Source of the DNA: Cerrena zonata
Lineage: Eukaryota; Basidiomycota; Agaricomycetes; Polyporales; Cerrenaceae
Direction of reading: 5' to 3'
DNA: 64,000 nucleotides
Assembly: GCA_038087015.1 (NCBI GenBank)
Contig: JASBNA010000043.1
Span: 62,001 to 126,000 of the forward strand
A program made the translations under genes and the position numbers. The notes below the pieces were generated by a model that worked only from the letters and a program-made list of their open reading frames with translations, was not told the origin of the DNA and searched no databases. Shown here one piece after another: positions 9,186 through 18,800 of this stretch. Positions within the stretch are counted from its first letter, which is position 1. Every line of letters starts with the position of its first letter.

Positions 9186-10913
9186 ATGAGATTATTGTTG
9201 TCTACGTTGATCGCAGCAACGGTCACATCGGTGACGGTTTGGGGTGCTGCTACTCCTGATACCTCTGATATCTTTGGAGAAGAAAGTGGGAATGGTATAT
9301 ATAGGTTGGATTTTGATATCCACCGAGGCACCAGTACCAGGGATATGACAAGACACGCCGAAGGCGGTATATCCAAACGAGATGACAGTGTAGAAATGGA
9401 AATTAAGAATCAAAGAAGTTTTTATATGGCTACTTTACGAATTGGATCCAATAACCAGAATTTATCGGTTTTGGTGGATACTGGATCGTCTGATTTATGG
9501 ATTATGGAAAGAGACCTTGACTGTGTGTCAGCATCGTCTTCGTCTTATAAAAGAAATATGGGATTAATTGCATCGAGACCCAATGCTACCAGAACTGAAA
9601 ACATCATCCAAAGTCATCGGAAAAGTTGCTTATTTTGTGATGATCATGAAAAAGATGGTTCGGATGGTAGTTTCACCACCACCATCATAAGTACTGGTAC
9701 TTCTGTCAGTAGTGACTTGGGAGGTGGTCTTATTGGTGGTGGTGGAGGAAGCGGAAGTGGAAGTGGAAGTGACGGAGGTGACTCTTCCTCTTCGGGAGGA
9801 TCAAATACTTGCACTCAATACGGATCATTTTCCACTTCAAGCTCTGATTCATTCCATAAAAACGATAGTGCAAGCGCTTTCCAAATCTCTTATGGTGATG
9901 GTACTAGTGCACAAGGATTTTGGGGTTACGATACCGTTAGAATCGGGGACACTAGTGTTAGTGACTTAAGTTTTGCTGTTGTTAATGAAACCGACTCTAA
10001 CGTTGGGGTTTTGGGTATTGGATTACCTGGTTTGGAAACCACCTATTCGTCTTCCTACCTGAGAAGTCCATACCAATACGAAAATTTACCTTTAAAATTG
10101 AAAAATAGTGGGTTAATTCATAAAAACGCCTTTTCATTATATTTGGGGGATCAATCAGCTAAAACTGGTAATGTCTTATTTGGTGCTGTCGATCAAGCCA
10201 AATATTCCGGAGATTTACAAACTGTTCCCATCATTAACACTTTAAGATCAAGTGGATACGAGAATGCCATTAGATTTGAAATCATGGTTGATCTGATTTC
10301 AGTTAACGACTCCAGTTCAAACGTCAACGTTACCAATAATAAATATACCGCCTTATTAGATAGTGGTTCTACCTTATCGTATTTCCCAACTAGTCTTTTT
10401 GAAAAATTCGGTGAAGTTTTAGGCGGTAGCTATTCCAGCTCTTCACAAGCTTATGAAATTGATTGTATCGATAATGAATCAGTACAAGTTATTTTCAATT
10501 TTAGTGGTAATGAAATTAAAGTTCCCTTAACTAACTTAACCTTATCTTCAGGTAGAACTTGTTACTTGGGGGTCTTGAATCAACAAAGTGACTACATCTT
10601 ATTAGGTGATAATGCTTTACGTTCAATGTACCTTGTTTATGATTTAGATGATTATGAAATTTCAGTGGCTCAAGCCAAATATACCACGGACGAAGATATT
10701 AAAATCATTTCTTCTTCAGTCCCAGGTGCTACTAATGCTGCCTACTACTCCTCCACTCTGTATTCTGCCGCTTCCGAAGGTCAAGCTACTCAAACTGCCC
10801 TGTACCGTGGTTCTTCCAGTGGGAAACTGTCTGGGGCTGAAAAATCTACTTCCTACAGTAAAGGCATGGCATTCTTTACTCTTCTTTTTGTTTCATCAGT
10901 ATTCTTCATCTAA
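9186..10913 (+). CDS. GPI-anchored aspartyl protease, yapsin/Sap9-type
   Basis: A 575-residue pepsin-family (A1) protease, expected at the plasma membrane or cell wall. It has an N-terminal signal peptide (about residues 1-21), a propeptide ending in a Kex2-type KR at 64-65, a first catalytic DTGSS at D98 and a second DSGST at D392. The first lobe carries a Cys-bounded insertion rich in Gly and Ser (about 145-220), as in two-chain yapsins. The C-terminus has a Ser-rich stalk and a hydrophobic tail (MAFFTLLFVSSVFFI) typical of GPI attachment. The ATG at 9186 is used; a TTG two codons earlier is ignored. Which family member it corresponds to is not decided. Confidence 0.9.
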   Translation: MRLLLSTLIAATVTSVTVWGAATPDTSDIFGEESGNGIYRLDFDIHRGTSTRDMTRHAEGGISKRDDSVEMEIKNQRSFYMATLRIGSNNQNLSVLVDTGSSDLWIMERDLDCVSASSSSYKRNMGLIASRPNATRTENIIQSHRKSCLFCDDHEKDGSDGSFTTTIISTGTSVSSDLGGGLIGGGGGSGSGSGSDGGDSSSSGGSNTCTQYGSFSTSSSDSFHKNDSASAFQISYGDGTSAQGFWGYDTVRIGDTSVSDLSFAVVNETDSNVGVLGIGLPGLETTYSSSYLRSPYQYENLPLKLKNSGLIHKNAFSLYLGDQSAKTGNVLFGAVDQAKYSGDLQTVPIINTLRSSGYENAIRFEIMVDLISVNDSSSNVNVTNNKYTALLDSGSTLSYFPTSLFEKFGEVLGGSYSSSSQAYEIDCIDNESVQVIFNFSGNEIKVPLTNLTLSSGRTCYLGVLNQQSDYILLGDNALRSMYLVYDLDDYEISVAQAKYTTDEDIKIISSSVPGATNAAYYSSTLYSAASEGQATQTALYRGSSSGKLSGAEKSTSYSKGMAFFTLLFVSSVFFI

Positions 10914-11184
10914 GCTCCTTCTCAATAGTATTAATATCATACGTAGAATAACATACCTTAATGTATCTTGACTTATGACTTCAAAGGTTGAAACTACGTC
11001 ATTCCACGTAGTGTGTAAGGAACAAAGTGTGCGATATCGACTTCAAACTTAAACCAAAACCAAAAAAAAAAAAGCTTGATCGTATTTGTAATCTCTGACT
11101 ATATCCATTTCTATTACCTGGTCTTTTCCTCAACTTGCACCTCTATAGTGGATTAGACGGGAACTTAGAAAGAAAACTGATGAA

Positions 11185-12797
11185 ATGAATAGGTATGTTG
11201 CGGGAGCCCTTCTCACTCACGTTATGGGTTTTGACAAGTACTAACGAGCGATAGACAAAACCGATCTGAGGATCAGTCTAATGATGAACCTTTGCCTCAT
11301 AGAGGTCGTAGCAACTCTTCTCCTCCACGACCAACGACGTCTGCCGGTGATAATAATGAGCTGGATGCTGAAAGTGCCGAAAGATCGGGCTCAATGAACT
11401 TGTTTGACCGTCTTATGGATAGTATTTTCGATCCTGGTTCCCGAAGAAATGGAGGTTCAACCAATGCAAATGGTGAAACTTCAAATCCAGCCTCGAACTC
11501 ACCTGCTCCTTCCAGTGAGCAAGGGAATGAACCGGCGTTGATTATCATTAACTATGCTTTCACCGACTCCAATAATACCTCCAGTTCTTTGGTTATGTCC
11601 TTGCCAAATAATCCGTTATATAGACACCCCGCCACCATTCATGAGTTTGTGAGGATTGCTGCCCAGATGGCCTACTCTAGCATCAATGGCCAATTGAATC
11701 GCCAAAGAGGTATCACCATGGAAAAGTTTAACTTGTTTCCGATTAAAAAGGCACATGAACTTAAAGATATACCGGAATGCTCGATTTGCTTTGAGAAATT
11801 TGTTACTTTGAAAGAACAGAAAAATTCCCCAGCAAAGGATATTAATACCGATAAAGTCCCCACCAAAAAGAGAAAGTTGAATAATCTGTCGAGTCAAGCT
11901 TCGGTATCTTCTTCTCAGGAACACGATCATTTCCACCCGGGTTCTTCAAGTATTCGTCCAGGGTCTTCAAGTAACCCCCCTGTTCCTTCAGAAAGTAATT
12001 CACAACCTTCTACCCCCAATGAACAGAGGGAAAGACCAAAATATTTATCTGAATTCACAGGACAAGGAGAATATGCTCATGTTGCCGTTGAACTACCTTG
12101 TAGCCATGTCTTTGGTAAGTCTTGTTTGTTTGAGTGGTTAAAAGATCATTCAACTTGTCCCTTATGTAGACAGTCATGTGCTGATCCAGAACCAGAACAA
12201 CAGGATTCAAATCCATTGAATAATGACAATGCTTCTAATAATACTGATAATGACAATCGAAACGAATTGAACATTGATCAAATATCAAGTCGAATCTTGA
12301 ACGGATTAAATGCAGCTTATTCAAATAGAGATGATCATTCAAGTGAAAATAATCCTAGCCAATCCAATACTGAAAATACTACTGAAGGCTCCAGACCAAA
12401 TGATCAATCATCTACAAGCGAATCTGGTGAACGGTCCAATGATGATGATAATTCAAGTCGATCCACTTTACGCTCAAGATTTTTCCCTGAAATACGGTTT
12501 TTTGATCGTTCTCAGTTTAGAAGGGCTTTCACTAGATCTTCAGATAATCAAGCGTCTTCTCCCAGACCAACAAATCCATTATTCCCCAATGTTGTCGAGA
12601 GTAGAAGAACTGCTGATGGTGTTGAAACCCGAACTAGTGAGACTAGACCAGAAAGAGGAGTAGATGATGTTCTTGATTTCCTTCATTTGAGAAGTTTATT
12701 TAACCAACCCAGCAGAACAGATACCAATAATAACTCAAATACCCAAAATAATGATGAGCCAGTTGATGAGGAATCAAGATCAACTGATCAGCCATAA
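11185..12797 (+). CDS. SAN1: San1-like nuclear protein-quality-control ubiquitin ligase (spliced)
   Basis: San1 is a nuclear RING E3 that binds exposed hydrophobic patches of misfolded proteins through disordered arms. The spliced product is 516 aa. Exon 1 (11185-11192) encodes only ATG-AAT-AG and joins exon 2 (11255-12797) to read MNRQNRSEDQ. The RING is split: CSIC begins at C178, and the second half (LPCSHVFGKSCLFEWL..CPLC) starts near C285, after about 90 low-complexity residues. A similar long split occurs in Saccharomyces San1. The segment before the RING (RIAAQMAYSSINGQLNRQRG) also matches San1. Both ends are Ser/Asn/Gln-rich and disordered, as the mechanism predicts. Confidence 0.88.
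11193..11254 (+). other. Spliceosomal intron in SAN1 (62 nt)
   Basis: Donor GTATGT at 11193, branch point TACTAAC at 11239-11245 and acceptor TAG ending at 11254. Splicing restores an ATG-started frame, whereas the exon 2 frame has no suitable ATG near its beginning. The first exon carries just 8 coding nucleotides. Confidence 0.88.
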
Positions 12798-12976
12798 CTA
12801 CAACTTTCCCATGCCTACTTATGATTACTCTATCCTTTGCATTCATCGCTTGCATTATGCATTATCTATAAATAGCCTTATGATACCATCTAATTTATGA
12901 CAGTCCACAGTGTTTTTTTTTTTCTCTTTTTCTTTTCTTATATTGTCTTTGTTTTTATTCATTTGTATTACTAATA

Positions 12977-14119
12977 TTATGAGAAGAATTTAGCGTATTT
13001 AGATCTTTCTTCCTTTTTCTGTTGTTCTATTAGTTTTTCACAATTCTCATATTCTCTTGTAATGACTGCATCATCTGGAATCAATTCTTTAGCAATTGCT
13101 AATTCTTTGAGACCTTCTTTATATTTTTTAGTATTTACTAATCCACAACCATGTCTATAATGTGCTTTTGCTAATTCCTGAGGATTCAATTTTGATTTCA
13201 TATCAATTAAATAACTTGAATAATCAATACATTTTTTAAAATTTTTCAATTGTAAGCAAACCAAAGATAAATTCAAATATAATTTTTTCTTCAAATCTTC
13301 ATACTTAGCAAACCAATCCGGTTCTTGATCTTGATCTGGGAAATATTCCATCACGTATCTTAAACATTTTTTATATTTAAGAAAAGCTTGTTGTTTTTCA
13401 CCTTTTTTGAAAAGCAATCCACCGCTTTCTTTGATTTTGGTAGATGCATGATAAACCGATTCAGAAGATTCCTTATCTATATGTGCATCGTCATCAGGGT
13501 ATTCTTCGAAAATATCACCCCCTATAGGATCATAACTAGCATTATATATCGGAACTTCATCTCCTTCATTCCAAATACCAGAATTATAAATAATCACCCT
13601 TTCAGAAAGTTTAGGAACATTTTCACTATCAGTATTAACATTCTCAATTTCTCTCACCACTGATTTCCCGTGAATTACTCTACCAAACACTGTATGCTTA
13701 CCATTAAGATGTGGTTGTGGGTAAGTGGTGATGAAAAATTGTGACTTATTGGTGTTTGGACCACTATTGGCCATACATAACTTGAATGGGCCATCTAATG
13801 CTTCAGATAAGTTTTCATCTTCAAAAGCCTCATCGTTATAGATGGAAATCCCTCCTTTACCTATGTTTGGATCGGGATATTTATCGAGGTCCTTCGCATA
13901 TGTAAGATCACCAGCTTGGATCACGAAATTCTTAATAACACGATGGAAATAGTTCCCCGTAAGGCTTCTTTCTTTGATATCAGTCAGACATAATTCTAAG
14001 AAATTCTTAACCGTTTTGGGTGCAAGATCGTCATAGAGCTCCACCACAATTCTCCCACAGTTTTTATCGCCTACCGAGACGTCAAAGAAGGCACAAGGTC
14101 TAACTAGCTCAACCTTCAT
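12977..14119 (-). CDS. CPR6: Cyclophilin-40 peptidyl-prolyl isomerase with TPR repeats (Cpr6-like)
   Basis: A 380-residue Hsp90 co-chaperone. Residues about 7-180 form a cyclophilin domain with the catalytic FHRVI arginine, the Q-A-G-D segment and SQFFITT. Where cyclophilin A has its cyclosporin-contacting Trp, the sequence reads PHLNGKH, as in other Cyp40 proteins. Residues about 215-355 contain three tetratricopeptide repeats that would bind the Hsp90 C-terminal MEEVD. Length and architecture match Cpr6/Cpr7; Cpr6 is preferred because the isomerase residues are intact. It is transcribed divergently from the NDUFAF6-like gene, with 181 bp between start codons. Confidence 0.88.
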   Translation of the reverse strand: MKVELVRPCAFFDVSVGDKNCGRIVVELYDDLAPKTVKNFLELCLTDIKERSLTGNYFHRVIKNFVIQAGDLTYAKDLDKYPDPNIGKGGISIYNDEAFEDENLSEALDGPFKLCMANSGPNTNKSQFFITTYPQPHLNGKHTVFGRVIHGKSVVREIENVNTDSENVPKLSERVIIYNSGIWNEGDEVPIYNASYDPIGGDIFEEYPDDDAHIDKESSESVYHASTKIKESGGLLFKKGEKQQAFLKYKKCLRYVMEYFPDQDQEPDWFAKYEDLKKKLYLNLSLVCLQLKNFKKCIDYSSYLIDMKSKLNPQELAKAHYRHGCGLVNTKKYKEGLKELAIAKELIPDDAVITREYENCEKLIEQQKKEERSKYAKFFS

Positions 14120-14300
14120 TCTTATCTGGCTGTGAAATATAGGAATGAGTTCTCGAGATCATTTTCCAGTTCTACGATGACTTTTTTTTTTCTACTGCAA
14201 TCGAAAAAGATCCAATGACGATGAGATTTTTTATAAGCAAAGCAAAGTCTTCTAGCAATAAGTACTCCACATATACCAGGACCACAACCACAGGGAAACG

Positions 14301-15479
14301 ATGTTTTCTTATAAGAGAATAACTCAGAGTCAGATGCAATATATCCGGATGTACCAGAGGAGGTACGCAAGTACCAATGCTGGTAGATACGAACAACAAC
14401 TTTATAAAGCAAGTGAAAATGTCAATACCTTATTGGAAAAACACGATAGATCATCGTATATATTGGCACAGTATATGCCCGAGCCGTGTCGGAATGCGTT
14501 TCTAGCCATACGAGCATTCAACTTGGAAATCAATAAGATTAATGACGGGGGGAATAATGCAGCTTCGGTTGCATCCAAAGCATCAAATCAACTATCGAGT
14601 TCGATGGGAATTCTGACAGCGGATATGAAATTCAAATTCTGGAGTGACTCATTATCCAGAGTGTTCACTGATCCAACTTCCGAAAAAGATATTGGAGAAC
14701 CAATTGCGATTTTGTTAAGAGATGCATTAAGAAATGACTTAAATCTTGATATTGCACCATTTCATCAATTTTTACAAACAAGAAGACACTTTTTGAAGTC
14801 CAAGCAGTTTCAAACGGTGGATGATATATGTGCCTATGGAGAAGGTACCTATTCACAATTGAATTATTTAACCCAAGGATTATTACTATCTCCATCGATA
14901 TCCCCATCAGCCATTAGTTTATTGGAACATTCGACGTCATTACAGAATAAAATCAGTGACATCGCAGCACATATAGGACAAGCCACTGCCGTCGGAGCCA
15001 TGATCTTGGGATTGAACTATTACTCAGGAACAAGAAATCAAATCACGCTACCAATTGATCTCATGACAAAACATGACTTGTCCCAAGAATCAGTCTTGAG
15101 AATCACCCAGGGTCATTTGAAAGATGAAAAAGATATCAAAGAAGTCAAGGAGAAAATTCAAAACGTAGTATATGAGACTGCAGTCAGTGCTAATGACCAT
15201 ATCTTGGCCGCTAGGGATAAACTCGATAAAGCAAGAAATGAAATCATTCAAGTAGTTAACGAAAATAAAAATGATAAGCTAATTCAACTGAACCATAGAA
15301 AATGGAGGAAAAACTTACCAGATGTCATTTTCACCCCCTTCATGGTGGCAATCCCAACCACTTTATACTTACAAAAATTAGAAAAATATGATTTTGATGT
15401 TTTCCATCCAAAGTTACAACAGAAAGAATGGAGATTACCGTGGACCTCTTTCAGAAACTACTACCAAAGAAACATTTGA
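14301..15479 (+). CDS. NDUFAF6-like mitochondrial complex I assembly factor (squalene/phytoene synthase fold)
   Basis: A 392-residue protein with a basic, acid-free N-terminus (MFSYKRITQSQMQYIRMYQRRYAST) typical of a mitochondrial presequence. The body matches the NDUFAF6/Sicily group of the phytoene synthase superfamily: RSSYILAQYMPEPCRNAFLAIRAFNLE, DMKFKFWSD, YGEGTYSQLNYL and IGQATAVGAMI. Catalytic DXXXD prenyltransferase motifs are not evident, as expected for the non-enzymatic assembly factor. It fits functionally with the complex I 30 kDa gene in the same window and with loss of both in Saccharomyces. Confidence 0.85.
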   Translation: MFSYKRITQSQMQYIRMYQRRYASTNAGRYEQQLYKASENVNTLLEKHDRSSYILAQYMPEPCRNAFLAIRAFNLEINKINDGGNNAASVASKASNQLSSSMGILTADMKFKFWSDSLSRVFTDPTSEKDIGEPIAILLRDALRNDLNLDIAPFHQFLQTRRHFLKSKQFQTVDDICAYGEGTYSQLNYLTQGLLLSPSISPSAISLLEHSTSLQNKISDIAAHIGQATAVGAMILGLNYYSGTRNQITLPIDLMTKHDLSQESVLRITQGHLKDEKDIKEVKEKIQNVVYETAVSANDHILAARDKLDKARNEIIQVVNENKNDKLIQLNHRKWRKNLPDVIFTPFMVAIPTTLYLQKLEKYDFDVFHPKLQQKEWRLPWTSFRNYYQRNI

Positions 15480-15897
15480 ATGTGCTATATATCCTTATAC
15501 AACTGTACAATTTATACAACCGACTATTTATTCAACCATATAAAGCTAGCTTATATTATTCTTATATAGTTATTTCAATACATTTATTTGCATTCATTTT
15601 CTGTTAACGTACACTAAAACTGCTAACAAGTGAAAAAAAAAGGAACACCGACGAAAAATTGTGAATCAAAGCACAGAAAAAAAACACTGAATAGTGAAAA
15701 GTGGACAGCTTATCAACAAATCCATTCACGATAAGTGTAATTACATTGGGAACTATTCTACAATCATTCATTGTGCAATTGTCAGGGCTCCTCTCGTTTG
15801 TTGCATTGAAATTAGTTTAAATTTGTGGGTTTCTTCAAAAATTAATTAAGGCTATAAAGGTATTGGCATTCTTTGATTATAGTTCATAGGAGTTAGG
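15480..15897. other. Intergenic region upstream of GEA2
   Basis: AT-rich, with A-runs near 15635 and 15680 and no convincing ORF or RNA gene. It contains the 3' flank of the NDUFAF6-like gene and the GEA2 promoter. Confidence 0.5.
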
Positions 15898-18800
15898 ATG
15901 CAGAGCAGATTTACATCGTCGCCAACTCCAGTTAGCTTGCCAGGCCATATGCAGCCACAAACGTTTAATAGCTCAATCCACCATGAGTCTAATCTAGTGG
16001 CCATTGATCCTCTTACTCTCATGATCAGTGAGTGTATGACTATTTCATCTGCGATGAGGAAAGTAAGTAGATGGTCTCAAAGTGGTGTTGCTGCCATTCT
16101 AGGTGCTGGCGATATTTTTGGAGAAGATGAATCAATAACTTCCAATTTGGGGTTGAGTTCAAATATTTCAAACACCAATAATCGATCTAATAATCTTAAT
16201 GATAATCCTTTGTTATCTAGTTTTTTACAACTAAGATCAATGTTAGCTGAAGCCGATAATCTATACCATATTGATAGCTTAACCCTTTTACAACCTTTTT
16301 TACTTGTTATCAAATCTTCATCTACTTCTGGTCATATAACAGCATTGGCTCTTAATTCAATTTCTAAATTCATCACTTATGACATTATATCCTTGAAGTC
16401 AAAGAATTTACAAAGCAGTTTGGTCCAAATCATATCCTCTTTAACTCATTGCCGTTTTGAAGCTGCAGATCAAAACTCAGATGATTCTGTTCTTTTGAAA
16501 GTTCTTAGATTATTAGAGTTAATTATAGAGTGTCCCTTATCAAATTTATTACCAAATGAAGTGGTTTCCGAAGTTATTCAAACTTGCCTTTCCTTAGCTT
16601 GTAATAAAAGAAGAAGTGAAGTGTTAAGAAGAGCAGCAGAAATGGCCATGGTATCCATAACAATTCGTATTTTTAGTAAAATTAAAGAATTAGAACCAGA
16701 ATCCGAAGGCTTGGATGATTTACAAACTAATTTTACCGAAACTAAATTACCTGAAGATATAATTGGTGGTACTGATGCAAGTAATAAAACTCCTGCAGTT
16801 GGGACTCCTAAACAACTGCTTTCCGAAGTTAACGTTAATGAATCAAATAAAATTGATGAAAAGAAAGAAATTCAAAAGCCAAATGCTGAAGAAACTTTTG
16901 ACCATGAAGATCCATTTGATATTGTATGTATCAATGAATTTGCAGGGATCTTGATTTCGATGATTTCACCTTCCAATCAATATCAACATATGGAAAGTAC
17001 AAGAGTTTTTGCCTTATCCTTAATAAATACCGCATTAGAAGTTTCCGGTGCTGAAATTCCTCGTCACCCATCTTTAATGACTTTAGTTTCAGACCCTATT
17101 TCAAAGCATGTCTTACAAATAATTACCACAACGGATTCTCCTGCATTACTACAAGCAGCTTTGCAATTGTTTTCTACCACCGCAATTGTCTTAGGTAGAC
17201 ATTTGAAATCACAAATTGAATTAACTTTCACTCTATTAATCAGATCTATATTACCGGATACCAAAGCAGATAAAAAAAATAATACTACCCTTAGAGGCAA
17301 TGAAACGTCTGTCTCTAATAGAATTTCTGCTTCTAAAGAAATGTTGATTGAATCATTATCATTGCTTTGGACCAGATCCCCTATCTTCTTTACTAATTTA
17401 TTCATTGATTATGATTGTGATTTCGATAGAAGCGACTTGGCTATAACTGCTTTGGATTTCTTATGTAAACTTTCGTTACCGGAATCAGCATTATACACTA
17501 CAGATAACGTTCCACCAATTTGTTTGGAAGGAGTTTTGTCATTCATTGGAGGCATAAATGATAGAATCAAACTCTTATCTGCTCAAAAAGACTCTGCTGA
17601 TATTGATACTCATCTGTTGATCATGGATAAGAATCAAAAAACATCCTTTGTCAAATCTACTGAAATCATGAATAAAAACCCAAAAGAAGGTATTAAAGAA
17701 TTAGCTAAAAGAGGTTTCATCACTGACGAGAAAGATGTTAAAGAGCTTGCTAAATTTTTCTTCACTAAGTCTGTAAGACTTAACAAAAAGATTTTGGGTG
17801 AATTCTTAACCAAACAATCAAATGCTGAGTTATTAAAGGAGTTTATAAATTTGTTTGAATTCTCCGACTTACGAGTAGATGAAGCTCTTAGAATATTATT
17901 GAAAGCTTTCAGATTACCGGGTGAATCTCAGCAAATTGAAAGAGTCGTTGAGTTGTTTGCTGAAAGATATGTAAATTGTCAACATCCTGCTGAAGAATCA
18001 GGTAAAGCCCCACAAAAGAAGGAAGACGTAACTAATGAAGATGAGAAAGCGAAAGAAGAAGAAGAGAAAGCAGAAGAAGAAGAACTAGAACCAGTCAGAC
18101 CTGATGCTGATGCCGTCTTCATCTTATCCTATTCAGTTATCATGTTAAATACCGATTTACACAACCCTCAAGTTAAAAGCCATATGACCTTAGATTCATA
18201 CAAGAAGAATTTAAGAGGAATATATTACGGTAAAGATTTCCCAACTTGGTATTTATCAAAAATTTACTATTCCATTAGAGATCGTGAAATTATCATGCCC
18301 GAAGAACACCACGGTACCGATAAATGGTTTGACGACGCTTGGCATAATTTGATTTCCTCACAAGCTTCTGTAATTGGCTCTGAATTAAATAGCGATCACA
18401 GTCAAAAACAGTTTGGAATTGGCCATATTTGCCAATTCGACAAAGTCTTATTCGAGTCAATAGTTGATCGCTTGATTGACACATTGATTAGTGTTTTCAA
18501 AGAGGCTACAGATGACCACGTCATAACCAGATTAATGTCCTCGATAGACAAATGTGCCAATATTTGTATTTATTACAACCTAAGCTCATCCGTTGATAAA
18601 TTGATTGGACTTTTGGCGGACTTGACTTCATTGACTAACGCAACAGATGGCCCAATAATTTCAGATGATGGTCCAAGGGATGAAATTCCAATAACTCAAA
18701 TAAAGATCGAAAACAAAGAGGACGCAATAACTGTTAGCGAAATGGCGGTTTGGTTTGGAAGAGATTTTAAAGCTCAATTATCAACAGTTGTTTTATTTAG

